Below are positions 7,674-12,928 of a stretch of DNA of 12,928 nucleotides, piece after piece (within the stretch, counting starts at the first letter, position 1; each line of letters opens with the position of its first letter). Below the pieces are notes generated by a model, which worked only from the letters and a program-made list of their open reading frames with translations, was not told where the DNA came from and did not search any database. Made by a program: the position numbers and the translations under genes. The stretch lies in contig JBHAEG010000052.1 of the NCBI GenBank assembly GCA_041855445.1, positions 1 through 12,928 on the forward strand, given 5' to 3'. The stretch is from Faucicola sp041855445 (lineage in GTDB: Bacteria; Pseudomonadota; Gammaproteobacteria; Pseudomonadales; Moraxellaceae).

Positions 7674-7702
7674 AGTTTATTTTTAACATATGAATACGAC
7701 AA
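7674..7702 (-). promoter_or_regulatory. Possible sigma70 promoter for the yraN-hisD cluster
   Basis: On the minus strand TTGTCG (7697-7702) is followed after 17 bases by TAAACT (7674-7679), each matching consensus at four of six positions with ideal spacing. It lies 61 bases before the yraN ATG. It would overlap the start region of the divergent rsmI transcript. Such pairs arise easily in AT-rich DNA. Confidence 0.3.
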
Positions 7703-7705
7703 ACT

Positions 7706-8551
7706 ATGACAAATAACGGACAGCTTTATATTGTCGCCACACCCATTGGCAATTTATCTGATATGACTCCTCGAGCCATTGACTGTTTAAAATCAGTTGC
7801 TATTATTGCTTGTGAAGACACTCGAACATCTGCAAAATTGCTACATCATTTTAACATTACAACAAAAACATGGGCTTATCACGACCACAATGCCGATACC
7901 CAAACGGCAAAACTACTTGAAGTTTTACAACATGGACAAGATGTGGCGTTAATTTCTGATGCAGGAACACCATTAATCAGCGACCCTGGTTTTCGCCTTG
8001 TTAAAGCCTGTCATCATGCTAATATTAAAGTTTCCCCGATTGTTGGTGCCTGTGCCTGTATTGCAGGTTTATCAGTGGCAGGACTGCCTTCAGACCAATT
8101 TTATTTTTATGGATTTTTATCTGCTAAAAGTAAACAGCGACAAAATCAACTTGAAACGCTCAAACACTTGCCCGCCACCTTAATTTTCTATGAAGCCCCA
8201 CATCGTATTGTAGACTGTTTACAAGATATGATAACCATTTTTAGTGATAATCGAGCTGTGACCTTCTGCCGAGAGATTAGCAAAACTTTTGAAACGATAC
8301 ATCACACGACACTTACTAAATTGCTAGATTTTGTTACTAACGATAATAATCAACAAAAAGGAGAAATTGTGCTGGTGGTTGCAGGTGCTGATAAACAGAT
8401 AGAAACTGACGAAAGTCAATATGATGGTTTATTGAAACGTTTATTACAAGATTTGTCAGTAAAAAAAGCTACTCAATTAGCCGTAGATATCACAGGAGCC
8501 AAAAAAAATATTTTATATCAACGAGCATTATTATTAAGTGAACAAGATTAA
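7706..8551 (+). CDS. rsmI: 16S rRNA (cytidine1402-2'-O)-methyltransferase
   Basis: Uses S-adenosylmethionine to 2'-O-methylate C1402 in the decoding centre of 16S rRNA. The 281-residue protein shows the tetrapyrrole-methylase fold and RsmI signatures: LYIVATPIGNLSDMTPRA (7-24), IACEDTRTSAKLL (34-46), AYHDHN (57-62), LISDAGTPLISDPGFRLV (82-99), GLPSDQFYFYGFLSAK (126-141), FYEAPHRI (161-168), CREISKTFE (188-196) and KGEIVLVVAG (218-227). The loop usually written PGPSA reads VGACA here (113-117), a mild variation. No clear ribosome binding site lies before the ATG; the leader is short and contains a consensus TATAAT. It is divergent from yraN. Downstream a hairpin separates it from the convergent TSUP permease gene. 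Confidence 0.95.
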   Translation: MTNNGQLYIVATPIGNLSDMTPRAIDCLKSVAIIACEDTRTSAKLLHHFNITTKTWAYHDHNADTQTAKLLEVLQHGQDVALISDAGTPLISDPGFRLVKACHHANIKVSPIVGACACIAGLSVAGLPSDQFYFYGFLSAKSKQRQNQLETLKHLPATLIFYEAPHRIVDCLQDMITIFSDNRAVTFCREISKTFETIHHTTLTKLLDFVTNDNNQQKGEIVLVVAGADKQIETDESQYDGLLKRLLQDLSVKKATQLAVDITGAKKNILYQRALLLSEQD

Positions 8552-8578
8552 TATATATATAATTTCATATTTATTTAA

Positions 8579-8616
8579 GCATTGCTCAATAGTATACTTT
8601 CATGATTGAGCATTGT
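8579..8616. terminator. Bidirectional hairpin between rsmI and the convergent TSUP gene
   Basis: TGCTCAAT (8583-8590) and ATTGAGCA (8605-8612) form an 8-bp stem with a 14-base loop. One mismatch then allows further A-T and C-G pairs outward. It sits between two convergent genes, where a shared terminator is expected. There is no good T run on either side, so it may work poorly as an intrinsic terminator. Confidence 0.5.
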
Positions 8617-8628
8617 GTATTTACTAGA

Positions 8629-9387
8629 TTAAATCCCAAATCCTTTTAATAACACTTTAACACCTAATATTAATAAAATAATTAAAATCAACTGTTTAAA
8701 TAACGTTGCTGAGATTTTTTCTCGAAAATAAAAACCCACATATAAGCATAATAACGAAATAATTGACAACCAAAAGATTAAATTTAACTCTACTTTTGGT
8801 AGCGTAATAATCGCCTGCCACAATACCAACAATTGAGCAATTTTTCCCACCAAATAGCAAAAATTACTGGCTTTTATCATTTCTGTTTTAGCATTGTCTT
8901 GTCCGTCTGTTGCTGATAATAAATACATCATCAAAATTGGTGACATTGCATTAGTTGCTCCACCCACAATACCAGATGCCAATCCACAAATAATTAAGTT
9001 TTTACGAGTGTTGGCAAAACGAATGCTTTTACCAAACCATTGTAAACATACATATGATAAAATCACAATACCTAAACTAACTAATAAGATATTTTGACTA
9101 ATAATAAATAATAGCTTTGTACCAAACAAACTACCTATAAAACTGACTAATGCCAGTAACCAATATTTTTTAATATAAAAGCCTAAACGTCCACCATTGA
9201 AAAACACAATCGCATTAATAATTAAACTTGGTAATAATGCTAAAACTAATGCTTGTGATAATGGATAGATACTGGCAAGAGCGGTTGTGGCAATTAATGT
9301 AATGCCAATTCCCGTCAAACCATGTAATACTCCTGCAAATGCAAAAATTGCTAAAATAACAATTTGACTAAAAGTAAAATCAAACAT
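8629..9387 (-). CDS. TSUP-family (TauE/SafE) membrane permease
   Basis: A 252-residue very hydrophobic protein with about seven or eight membrane-spanning segments. The N-terminal repeat FAFAGVLHGLTGIGITLIATTAL (from residue 15) and the matching second-half repeat LASGIVGGATNAMSPILMMYLL (about 135-156) are the internal duplication typical of TSUP permeases. Substrate is unknown; family members move sulfite, sulfoacetate, taurine-derived anions and similar compounds. The ATG lies 13 bases after the coaBC stop on the same strand, so it is probably cotranscribed with coaBC, although a link to CoA metabolism is only inference. No strong ribosome binding site is visible. It converges on rsmI with a hairpin between them. 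It is not a close copy of the partial TSUP gene at the left edge. Confidence 0.88.
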   Translation of the reverse strand: MFDFTFSQIVILAIFAFAGVLHGLTGIGITLIATTALASIYPLSQALVLALLPSLIINAIVFFNGGRLGFYIKKYWLLALVSFIGSLFGTKLLFIISQNILLVSLGIVILSYVCLQWFGKSIRFANTRKNLIICGLASGIVGGATNAMSPILMMYLLSATDGQDNAKTEMIKASNFCYLVGKIAQLLVLWQAIITLPKVELNLIFWLSIISLLCLYVGFYFREKISATLFKQLILIILLILGVKVLLKGFGI

Positions 9388-9400
9388 TATTCATTCTTAA

Positions 9401-10633
9401 TTATTTACAAGCTGGCGTAAATTTTTTTGCCAAAATGTCACCAATCAAACTCACTAATTGCGATGCAATTTGATGTTTGCTTGCCTTTTCTAATTTTACT
9501 GCTTTATCATTATTTTTAAAAAATACTGTCATTGCATTGTCATCACTGGCAAACCCAATATCCTGACGAGATACATCATTGCAGGCTATCATATCTAATT
9601 TTTTTGCGGTTAATTTACCTTTTGCATATTTCTCAACATCTTGTGTTTCAGCAGCAAACCCGACCATAAAAATTTCAGGGTGTTGGTGAGAAATTGTCGC
9701 TAAAATATCAGGATTTTTCACTAAATCCAAGACCATCTCATCTTGAGTTTTTTTGATTTTTTGTGGAGCTGACTCACGAGTTCGATAATCCGCAACAGCA
9801 GCAGTAGCAATGAAAATATCCACAGGATTATTTTTATTTTCTGTGACTTGTTGGGCAACTTCTAACATATTTTGAGCTGATTTGATATTGATACGTTCAA
9901 CATTAAATGGCGTTTTTAGCTGAACATGACCTGCGATTAATGTCACTTTTGCCCCTGCCTGTTCACATGCTTTTGCTAACGCAAAACCCATTTTCCCAGA
10001 TGAATGATTAGATAAATACCGAACAGGGTCTATTGCCTCAACGGTTGCCCCTGCCGTTATCACAACATGTTTTCCCTGTAATACTTGCGGAATAGTTTGA
10101 TGAGCTATAAAATTTTGTAAAAACTCCAATAATGCTTCTGGTTCAGGCAAACGACCTTCTCCCACATCACCACATGCTTGTTCACCACTGGCAGGCGGAA
10201 TGATAGTGTAATCTAAATCTTGTAATGTTTGAATGTTTAATTTAACTACAGGGTGTTGCCACATTTGTTGGTTCATTGCAGGAGCAATCAGAACAGGTGC
10301 CAAAGTTGCTAAACAAACTGTTGTTAATAAATCATCAGCCATACCCATTGCCAATCTTGCCAACGTGTTAGCAGATGCTGGTGCGATAATAATTAAATCA
10401 GCCCATTTGGCCAATTCAATATGCCCCATGCCCATTTCCGCTGTCTCATCTAATAATTGATGGTGAACTGGGTTTCCTGTCAGTGCTTGAAATGTTAGTG
10501 GTGTGACAAAAGCTGTCGCGCCTTGGGTCATTATCACTCGTACATTAAAACCCGCTTTAATCAATAATCGGGAGAAATTCGCAGATTTATATACGGCAAT
10601 ACCGCCTGTCACAGCAAGAATAATATTTTTCAT
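9401..10633 (-). CDS. coaBC: Bifunctional phosphopantothenoylcysteine decarboxylase / phosphopantothenate--cysteine ligase
   Basis: Carries the second and third steps of CoA synthesis: CoaB joins cysteine to 4'-phosphopantothenate (CTP-dependent) and CoaC, an FMN enzyme, decarboxylates the product. The 410-residue protein has the N-terminal CoaC domain with catalytic H71 (GHIELAKWAD), APAMNQQMW with N121, and C154 in GEQACGDVGEGRLPEP; each sits 4 residues before its E. coli counterpart (H75, N125, C158). The CoaB domain begins near 188 with VVITAGATVEAIDPVRYLSN and SSGKMGFALA (211-220), then ATAAVADYR (276-284) and the lysine cluster QKIKK (291-295). The start MKNIILAVTGGIAVYK is canonical. 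It is divergent from radC, as in E. coli, and is followed after 13 bases by a TSUP permease gene. The last residues, AKKFTPACK, are variable in the family. Confidence 0.96.
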   Translation of the reverse strand: MKNIILAVTGGIAVYKSANFSRLLIKAGFNVRVIMTQGATAFVTPLTFQALTGNPVHHQLLDETAEMGMGHIELAKWADLIIIAPASANTLARLAMGMADDLLTTVCLATLAPVLIAPAMNQQMWQHPVVKLNIQTLQDLDYTIIPPASGEQACGDVGEGRLPEPEALLEFLQNFIAHQTIPQVLQGKHVVITAGATVEAIDPVRYLSNHSSGKMGFALAKACEQAGAKVTLIAGHVQLKTPFNVERINIKSAQNMLEVAQQVTENKNNPVDIFIATAAVADYRTRESAPQKIKKTQDEMVLDLVKNPDILATISHQHPEIFMVGFAAETQDVEKYAKGKLTAKKLDMIACNDVSRQDIGFASDDNAMTVFFKNNDKAVKLEKASKHQIASQLVSLIGDILAKKFTPACK

Positions 10634-10838
10634 GGCATTCTACAGCTAAAATTTGTTATCAAAAATTCCGCCCATAGTAACATTTTTCAAAAAAATAAGG
10701 AAATGATTTTAATATTTTTTTGAAATAGTTATATTTATTAAAAAACTTTTATTATCAAACTTATGTTAAATTAGATATTTATCTTTCACAAAAAATATAT
10801 TAAAATCAACCATATAAGTATTTCGTTAATGTTGTATT
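10634..10838. promoter_or_regulatory. AT-rich divergent intergenic region between coaBC and radC
   Basis: These 205 bases hold no gene that I can support. The region is extremely AT-rich with long A and T runs and must contain the divergent promoters for coaBC (minus) and radC (plus). No single -35/-10 pair stands out because many AT hexamers fit weakly. On the minus strand a TTGAAA lies 17 bases from AATTTT upstream of coaBC. I see no operator, riboswitch or RNA gene. The AT-tracts could favour DNA bending. Confidence 0.45.
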
Positions 10839-11519
10839 ATGGCGATTAAAGACTGGAATGAGGACGAACGTCCCCGAGAAAAATTATTGCAAAAAGGGGC
10901 AAATAGTTTATCCGATAGTGAAATTTTAGCGATTTTTTTACGCACAGGCACTAAAGAAAAATCCGCCATTGAGTTAGCCCGAGGATTAATCGAAGAATTT
11001 GGCAGTTTAGCTGGACTATTCTCTGCACCTAGTGAACAAGTCATGTCGCATCATGGTATTGGCATTGCCAAATACGCCCAAATTTTAGCATCATTAGAGA
11101 TGGGAAAACGCTATCTTGCCAGTCAAGTCAAACAAGCCAATTTACTTAATTCAAGTGAATTAGTAAAAAACTATATCACAACACAATTACGCCATTTACG
11201 CCGAGAAGTATTTGCCGTGTTATTTTTAACAAATGAATTAACATTAATTCACTTTGAAATTTTATTTACAGGTGGTATCTCGTCTTGTTCTGTGTGTGTG
11301 CGAGAAGTGCTACGTCATGCGTTAAAACATGGAGCAAGCCAGCTTATCATTGCCCATAATCACCCCAACACTTCGGCAAATCCGTCTTTTGCTGATTTAG
11401 AAATCACTGAAAATTTAGCCAAAGCTTGTGAATTAATTGACATTGTATTAATTGATCATATTATCGTTGGACAAAATGACACACAATCTCTACGTGAACT
11501 AGGCAAGATGTCATTGTGA
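10839..11519 (+). CDS. radC: RadC-family JAB/MPN-domain protein
   Basis: The 226-residue protein has the RadC layout: an N-terminal helix-hairpin-helix-like region (about 20-95, with LSDSEILAIFLRTGT and GIGIAKYAQILASLEMGKRYL) and a C-terminal JAB1/MPN+ domain (about 105-226). The JAMM metal-binding motif is complete: H173, H175, S183 and D186 in HNHPNTSANPSFAD. Despite its historical name, a DNA-repair role in E. coli has been questioned and the substrate of the metal centre is unknown. It is divergent from coaBC, the same neighbourhood as in E. coli. No ribosome binding site is visible ahead of the ATG; MAIKDWNEDERPREKLL matches the normal family N-terminus, so the start is well supported. 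Confidence 0.95.
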   Translation: MAIKDWNEDERPREKLLQKGANSLSDSEILAIFLRTGTKEKSAIELARGLIEEFGSLAGLFSAPSEQVMSHHGIGIAKYAQILASLEMGKRYLASQVKQANLLNSSELVKNYITTQLRHLRREVFAVLFLTNELTLIHFEILFTGGISSCSVCVREVLRHALKHGASQLIIAHNHPNTSANPSFADLEITENLAKACELIDIVLIDHIIVGQNDTQSLRELGKMSL

Positions 11520-11613
11520 TTAATCTAGATTTTCTGCAGAAAATTGTTCAAATACTTGTTGTCCTGTTAGTTTTTGCGTGTCATTGGCAAATTGATAAAC
11601 AATGACCTTTCAT
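11520..11613 (-). pseudogene. Short decayed coding remnant downstream of the DUF4126 gene
   Basis: Between radC and the DUF4126 gene the minus strand has an open, protein-like stretch of 29 codons (11609 down to 11523) plus TAA at 11520-11522. It reads KVIVYQFANDTQKLTGQQ and continues to FSAENLD. The frame has no start of its own: a TGA (11610-11612) stands directly before it. The overlapping ATG at 11611-11613 is one frame off and stops after ten codons. Removing one base in the ATGAAAGG run would give a clean 30-codon frame starting MKVIVYQF, 13 bases after the DUF4126 stop. This may be a frameshifted small gene or the leftover of a larger deleted one. No homology is recognised, and 29 open codons can arise by chance. 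Confidence 0.3.
11529..11544. repeat. Perfect 16-bp palindrome just after radC
   Basis: ATTTTCTGCAGAAAAT is perfectly self-complementary and lies 10 bases after the radC stop. A second palindrome, AATCTAGATT (11522-11531), overlaps its left edge. As RNA the larger one would form a 6-bp stem with a TGCA loop, but there is no T tract after it, so it is a weak terminator candidate. It could also be a dimeric protein-binding site. Confidence 0.5.
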
Positions 11614-11626
11614 ATAACTATCTTAA

Positions 11627-12193
11627 TTAATTTTGTTTTTTCTTAAGTTTCATCATTAGCCAAATTAAACCAATTAAGCCAATCACCGCAACAATCGTTG
11701 CCAATACTGGAGCAAAAATCGATAAAATAGATAAAGCGATTGCTGACCCTGTTTCTGCCACAGAAACCACAGGATTTGCTAAACCTCCCGTTGCCATTGT
11801 TGAACCTAGCCGTGTTGTAGCCGTTGTTGCTTTAACAGTTGTCGCCACACCACCGCCAGCCACAATCGCCAACGCCCAAGTAATCGCTGGATTTATATCA
11901 TTCAATGTTGCAACCATGACCAATGTACCTGCCATACCTGCCAATGGCACAGCAATACTATCTAAAAAATTATCCACCACAGGTACCAGATAGCTCACAG
12001 CTTCAACAATACTTGCCACCCCTAAAATCACCAATGCTGATAACGAACCTAACCACTGCCAATTCTCATTTAATGGAATAATCCCAAAAAATGACGCACA
12101 GGATAAAGCAAACAATGGCACAAATACCCGAAAACCCGAACTTGCCGATAAGCCAACACCTAACGAAATACTGAGGATAAGTTCCACTGACAT
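11627..12193 (-). CDS. DUF4126 family inner-membrane protein
   Basis: The 188-residue, strongly hydrophobic protein matches the DUF4126 family in general pattern: N-terminal ISLGVGLSASSGFRVFVPLF (9-28), a central SIVEAVSYLVPVVDNFLDSI (61-80), KATTATTRLGSTMATGGLANP (121-141) and VVSVAETGSAIALSI (142-156). About four to five membrane segments are predicted (about 5-35, 48-70, 80-97, 103-120, 147-180), ending with the basic tail KLKKKQN. Its biochemical role is unknown. Only 14 bases separate its ATG from the stop of a broken coiled-coil gene upstream, so it was probably the second gene of an operon whose first gene was cut by the adjacent insertion element. It may now depend on a promoter in or near that element. 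No strong ribosome binding site is visible. Confidence 0.82.
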   Translation of the reverse strand: MSVELILSISLGVGLSASSGFRVFVPLFALSCASFFGIIPLNENWQWLGSLSALVILGVASIVEAVSYLVPVVDNFLDSIAVPLAGMAGTLVMVATLNDINPAITWALAIVAGGGVATTVKATTATTRLGSTMATGGLANPVVSVAETGSAIALSILSIFAPVLATIVAVIGLIGLIWLMMKLKKKQN

Positions 12194-12207
12194 CGATATA
12201 TAACCTA

Positions 12208-12278
12208 CTATTGCTCTTGTTGAATAGCTTGAATTTTCTTTTTCAAATCAGCTTCTTGCTTTTGCATTTCTTTATTTA
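12208..12278 (-). pseudogene. 3' remnant of a coiled-coil protein gene cut by the insertion element
   Basis: Right next to the element's predicted end, the minus strand is open for about 23 codons to a TAG at 12208-12210. From its only ATG (12265-12267) it reads MQKQEADLKKKIQAIQQEQ; upstream of the ATG the frame continues as INKE to the element boundary. The heptad-like spacing of hydrophobic residues among Lys, Gln and Glu indicates a coiled coil. There is no ribosome binding site before the ATG, and the sequence looks like a C-terminal tail. It ends 14 bases before the DUF4126 start. I infer that the gene's 5' part lies on the far side of the element, outside the window. A genuine 19-residue peptide is the less likely alternative. 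Confidence 0.5.
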
Positions 12279-12287
12279 TTGACGTCC

Positions 12288-12309
12288 TCCCCTCCCTAAA
12301 GTGAGGGGA
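12288..12309 (-). repeat. Terminal hairpin of the insertion element
   Basis: On the minus strand TCCCCTC (12303-12309) pairs with GAGGGGA (12288-12294) around an 8-base loop, a 7-bp GC-rich stem. It includes the last codons and the stop of tnpB and sits six bases before the TCAA terminus, the position of the right-end hairpin recognised by TnpA in this family. Confidence 0.7.
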
Positions 12310-12928
12310 TTCCTCCTGCGAGCGTATTACGTCCAATACGGAGAATGTTTAATGCTGAGTTTATATCTCTATCGTGAAATGTACCACATTCCACGCATTG
12401 CCATTCTCTTATTCCTAAATCTGCTCTACCTTTTGGACTATTGTCTGAAATTTTCAAACAACACGAACACATTTGAGTGGTATATTTCTCATCAACTTCT
12501 TCAAACCATACACCTGCGTTCTCGCTTTTATACCGAAGCATGGTTTTAAATGCACTAAAACTGCTATCTAACACAGATTTTGCCATCTTGGTTTTTATCA
12601 GTTTGCTTGCATTTAAGTTGCCGATGATAATCATTGCATTGTTTTTGACAAGTTTACTACTTGCTTTATGTAAGTGGTCTTGTCTTGAGTTTTTGATTTT
12701 TGCATGAAGTTTACGAACTTGTTTTTTCTTATTGGCACGTTGTGCCTTTGCCAATTTTTGTTGGTATTTTCTATAGTATTTTGGGTTACTGATTTTTGTT
12801 CCATCTGAACAAGTTGCTAAATCTTTTAAACCTAAGTCTATGCCAATGGCTTTTGTGCCTTTAGTTTGGATTTTTTCTGTTTCAACGACTAAACAGACAT
12901 ACCAACGATTACGGCTATCTTGTACAAA
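12296..12928 (-). CDS. tnpB: TnpB RNA-guided nuclease, 5' end outside window, rearranged RuvC-II
   Basis: The visible part is the C-terminal 210 residues; the frame stays open to the right edge, and the full family length is roughly 370-400. RuvC-I is GIDLGLKDLATCSDG with D31 (numbered from the window edge). RuvC-II, usually IEDLN, is IIIGNLN with Gly at 103. RuvC-III is HDRDINSALNI with D188. A zinc ribbon uses C154, C157, C178 and C181 (CSCC and CVEC). The missing RuvC-II glutamate may be replaced by E147 in EVDEKYTTQ, 44 residues later, as in the rearranged TnpB/Fanzor class. Otherwise AKSVLDSSF and REWQC match active family members, and the ending LAGGIPSL is typical. Translation starting at the in-frame TTG (12754) would be an artefact. 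TnpB cuts DNA matching its omega RNA and helps the element persist. Confidence 0.93.
   Translation of the reverse strand, partial: FVQDSRNRWYVCLVVETEKIQTKGTKAIGIDLGLKDLATCSDGTKISNPKYYRKYQQKLAKAQRANKKKQVRKLHAKIKNSRQDHLHKASSKLVKNNAMIIIGNLNASKLIKTKMAKSVLDSSFSAFKTMLRYKSENAGVWFEEVDEKYTTQMCSCCLKISDNSPKGRADLGIREWQCVECGTFHDRDINSALNILRIGRNTLAGGIPSL
12323..12340 (-). repeat. Hairpin inside the 3' end of tnpB
   Basis: CGTATT and AATACG form a perfect 6-bp stem around a six-base loop, which reads GGACGT on the minus strand. The same hexamer recurs at 12282-12287, just before the element's terminus. It lies in the coding part of tnpB and is a likely piece of the omega RNA scaffold. Confidence 0.55.

Larger units (their letters stand above)
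12279..12400 (-). ncRNA. Candidate omega RNA (right-end RNA) of the TnpB element
   Basis: In IS200/IS605 elements the guide RNA of TnpB is made from the 3' end of tnpB through the right end, with the guide taken from the flanking DNA. Here two perfect hairpins lie in the right place and orientation (12323-12340 and 12288-12309), the second straddling the tnpB stop. By analogy the scaffold would end at 12279 and the guide would be read from 12278 downward on the minus strand, into the coiled-coil remnant. The upstream limit is a guess. Placement is by analogy and structure only. Confidence 0.5.
12279..12928 (-). mobile_element. IS200/IS605-type element, right-end portion
   Basis: The region contains the 3' part of tnpB, then a terminal hairpin and a putative right terminus. 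Read on the minus strand, the tnpB stop (12296-12298) is followed within 20 bases by GAGGGGAGGACGTCAA, and the coiled-coil remnant takes over directly afterwards. TCAA is the right cleavage site of IS608, the best studied relative, so 12279 is proposed as the last base of the element. Members of this family have no terminal inverted repeats and make no target duplication; they end in subterminal hairpins, as seen here. The left end, any tnpA and the full tnpB lie beyond the right edge, so I cannot tell whether the element is autonomous. Confidence 0.75.

Noticed and set aside
8549..8566. TA-repeat tract after rsmI as a functional repeat
   Set aside because: It is a short simple AT run in AT-rich DNA, with no flanking structure or repeated copies in the window.
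12301..12707. Plus-strand open frames antisense to tnpB
   Set aside because: tnpB in the other strand shows clear RuvC and zinc-ribbon motifs; the antisense products have no protein-like features.
12296..12928. TnpB as a nuclease-dead repressor (TldR-like)
   Set aside because: Both RuvC-I and RuvC-III aspartates and the zinc ribbon remain, and a candidate replacement glutamate is present, which fits the rearranged active class better.
1..12928. CRISPR array, tRNA or rRNA gene, riboswitch, attachment site
   Set aside because: No regularly spaced repeats, tRNA-like cloverleaf, rRNA segment, conserved riboswitch core or att-type duplication was seen on reading the window.

Overview
The window looks like chromosomal DNA from a low-GC gammaproteobacterium of the Moraxellaceae (Moraxella/Psychrobacter/Acinetobacter relatives). 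This rests on the AT-rich base composition, the protein sequences, and gene neighbourhoods typical of that group: birA next to coaX, ibaG-murA-hisG-hisD in one direction, yraN next to a dolP-type lipoprotein gene with rsmI divergent, and coaBC divergent from radC. The genus is inferred, not proven. Most of the window is housekeeping DNA; the right end is accessory.

Layout, left to right. A TSUP-type permease gene (minus) is cut by the left edge. Divergent from it, birA and coaX form a plus-strand cofactor pair (biotin ligase, pantothenate kinase), followed by an unrecognised exported protein with four cysteines. That gene meets a long minus-strand cluster tail to tail, sharing a TTAA at the two stop codons. 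Read in its own direction the cluster is yraN, dolP-like lipoprotein, ibaG, murA, hisG, hisD, with gaps of 2, 61, 44, 3 and 21 bases, so it is probably one operon with translational coupling at two or three junctions. It combines envelope functions (outer-membrane lipoprotein, peptidoglycan precursor synthesis), a BolA-type Fe-S/redox factor and two histidine biosynthesis enzymes.

Divergent from yraN is rsmI, which ends at a hairpin shared with a convergent second TSUP permease gene. That permease lies directly downstream of coaBC, which carries the next two CoA-synthesis steps after the one catalysed by CoaX. An AT-rich 205-base divergent region separates coaBC from radC. After radC come two neighbouring palindromes, a short decayed coding remnant, and a gene for a DUF4126 membrane protein.

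The last ~650 bases are the right end of an IS200/IS605-type element (minus strand). It carries the 3' two-thirds or so of a tnpB gene, two hairpins that probably belong to its omega RNA, and a TCAA-like right terminus. Just beyond this terminus is a 23-codon in-frame tail of a lysine/glutamine-rich coiled-coil protein with no proper start, so the element seems to have broken a gene that lay upstream of the DUF4126 gene. The TnpB lacks the usual RuvC-II glutamate (Gly in IIIGNLN) but has a glutamate 44 residues later, just before YTTQ, matching the rearranged active site described for Fanzor proteins and related TnpBs. This end of the window is the most worth following up; I see no clear sign of a wholly new system elsewhere.
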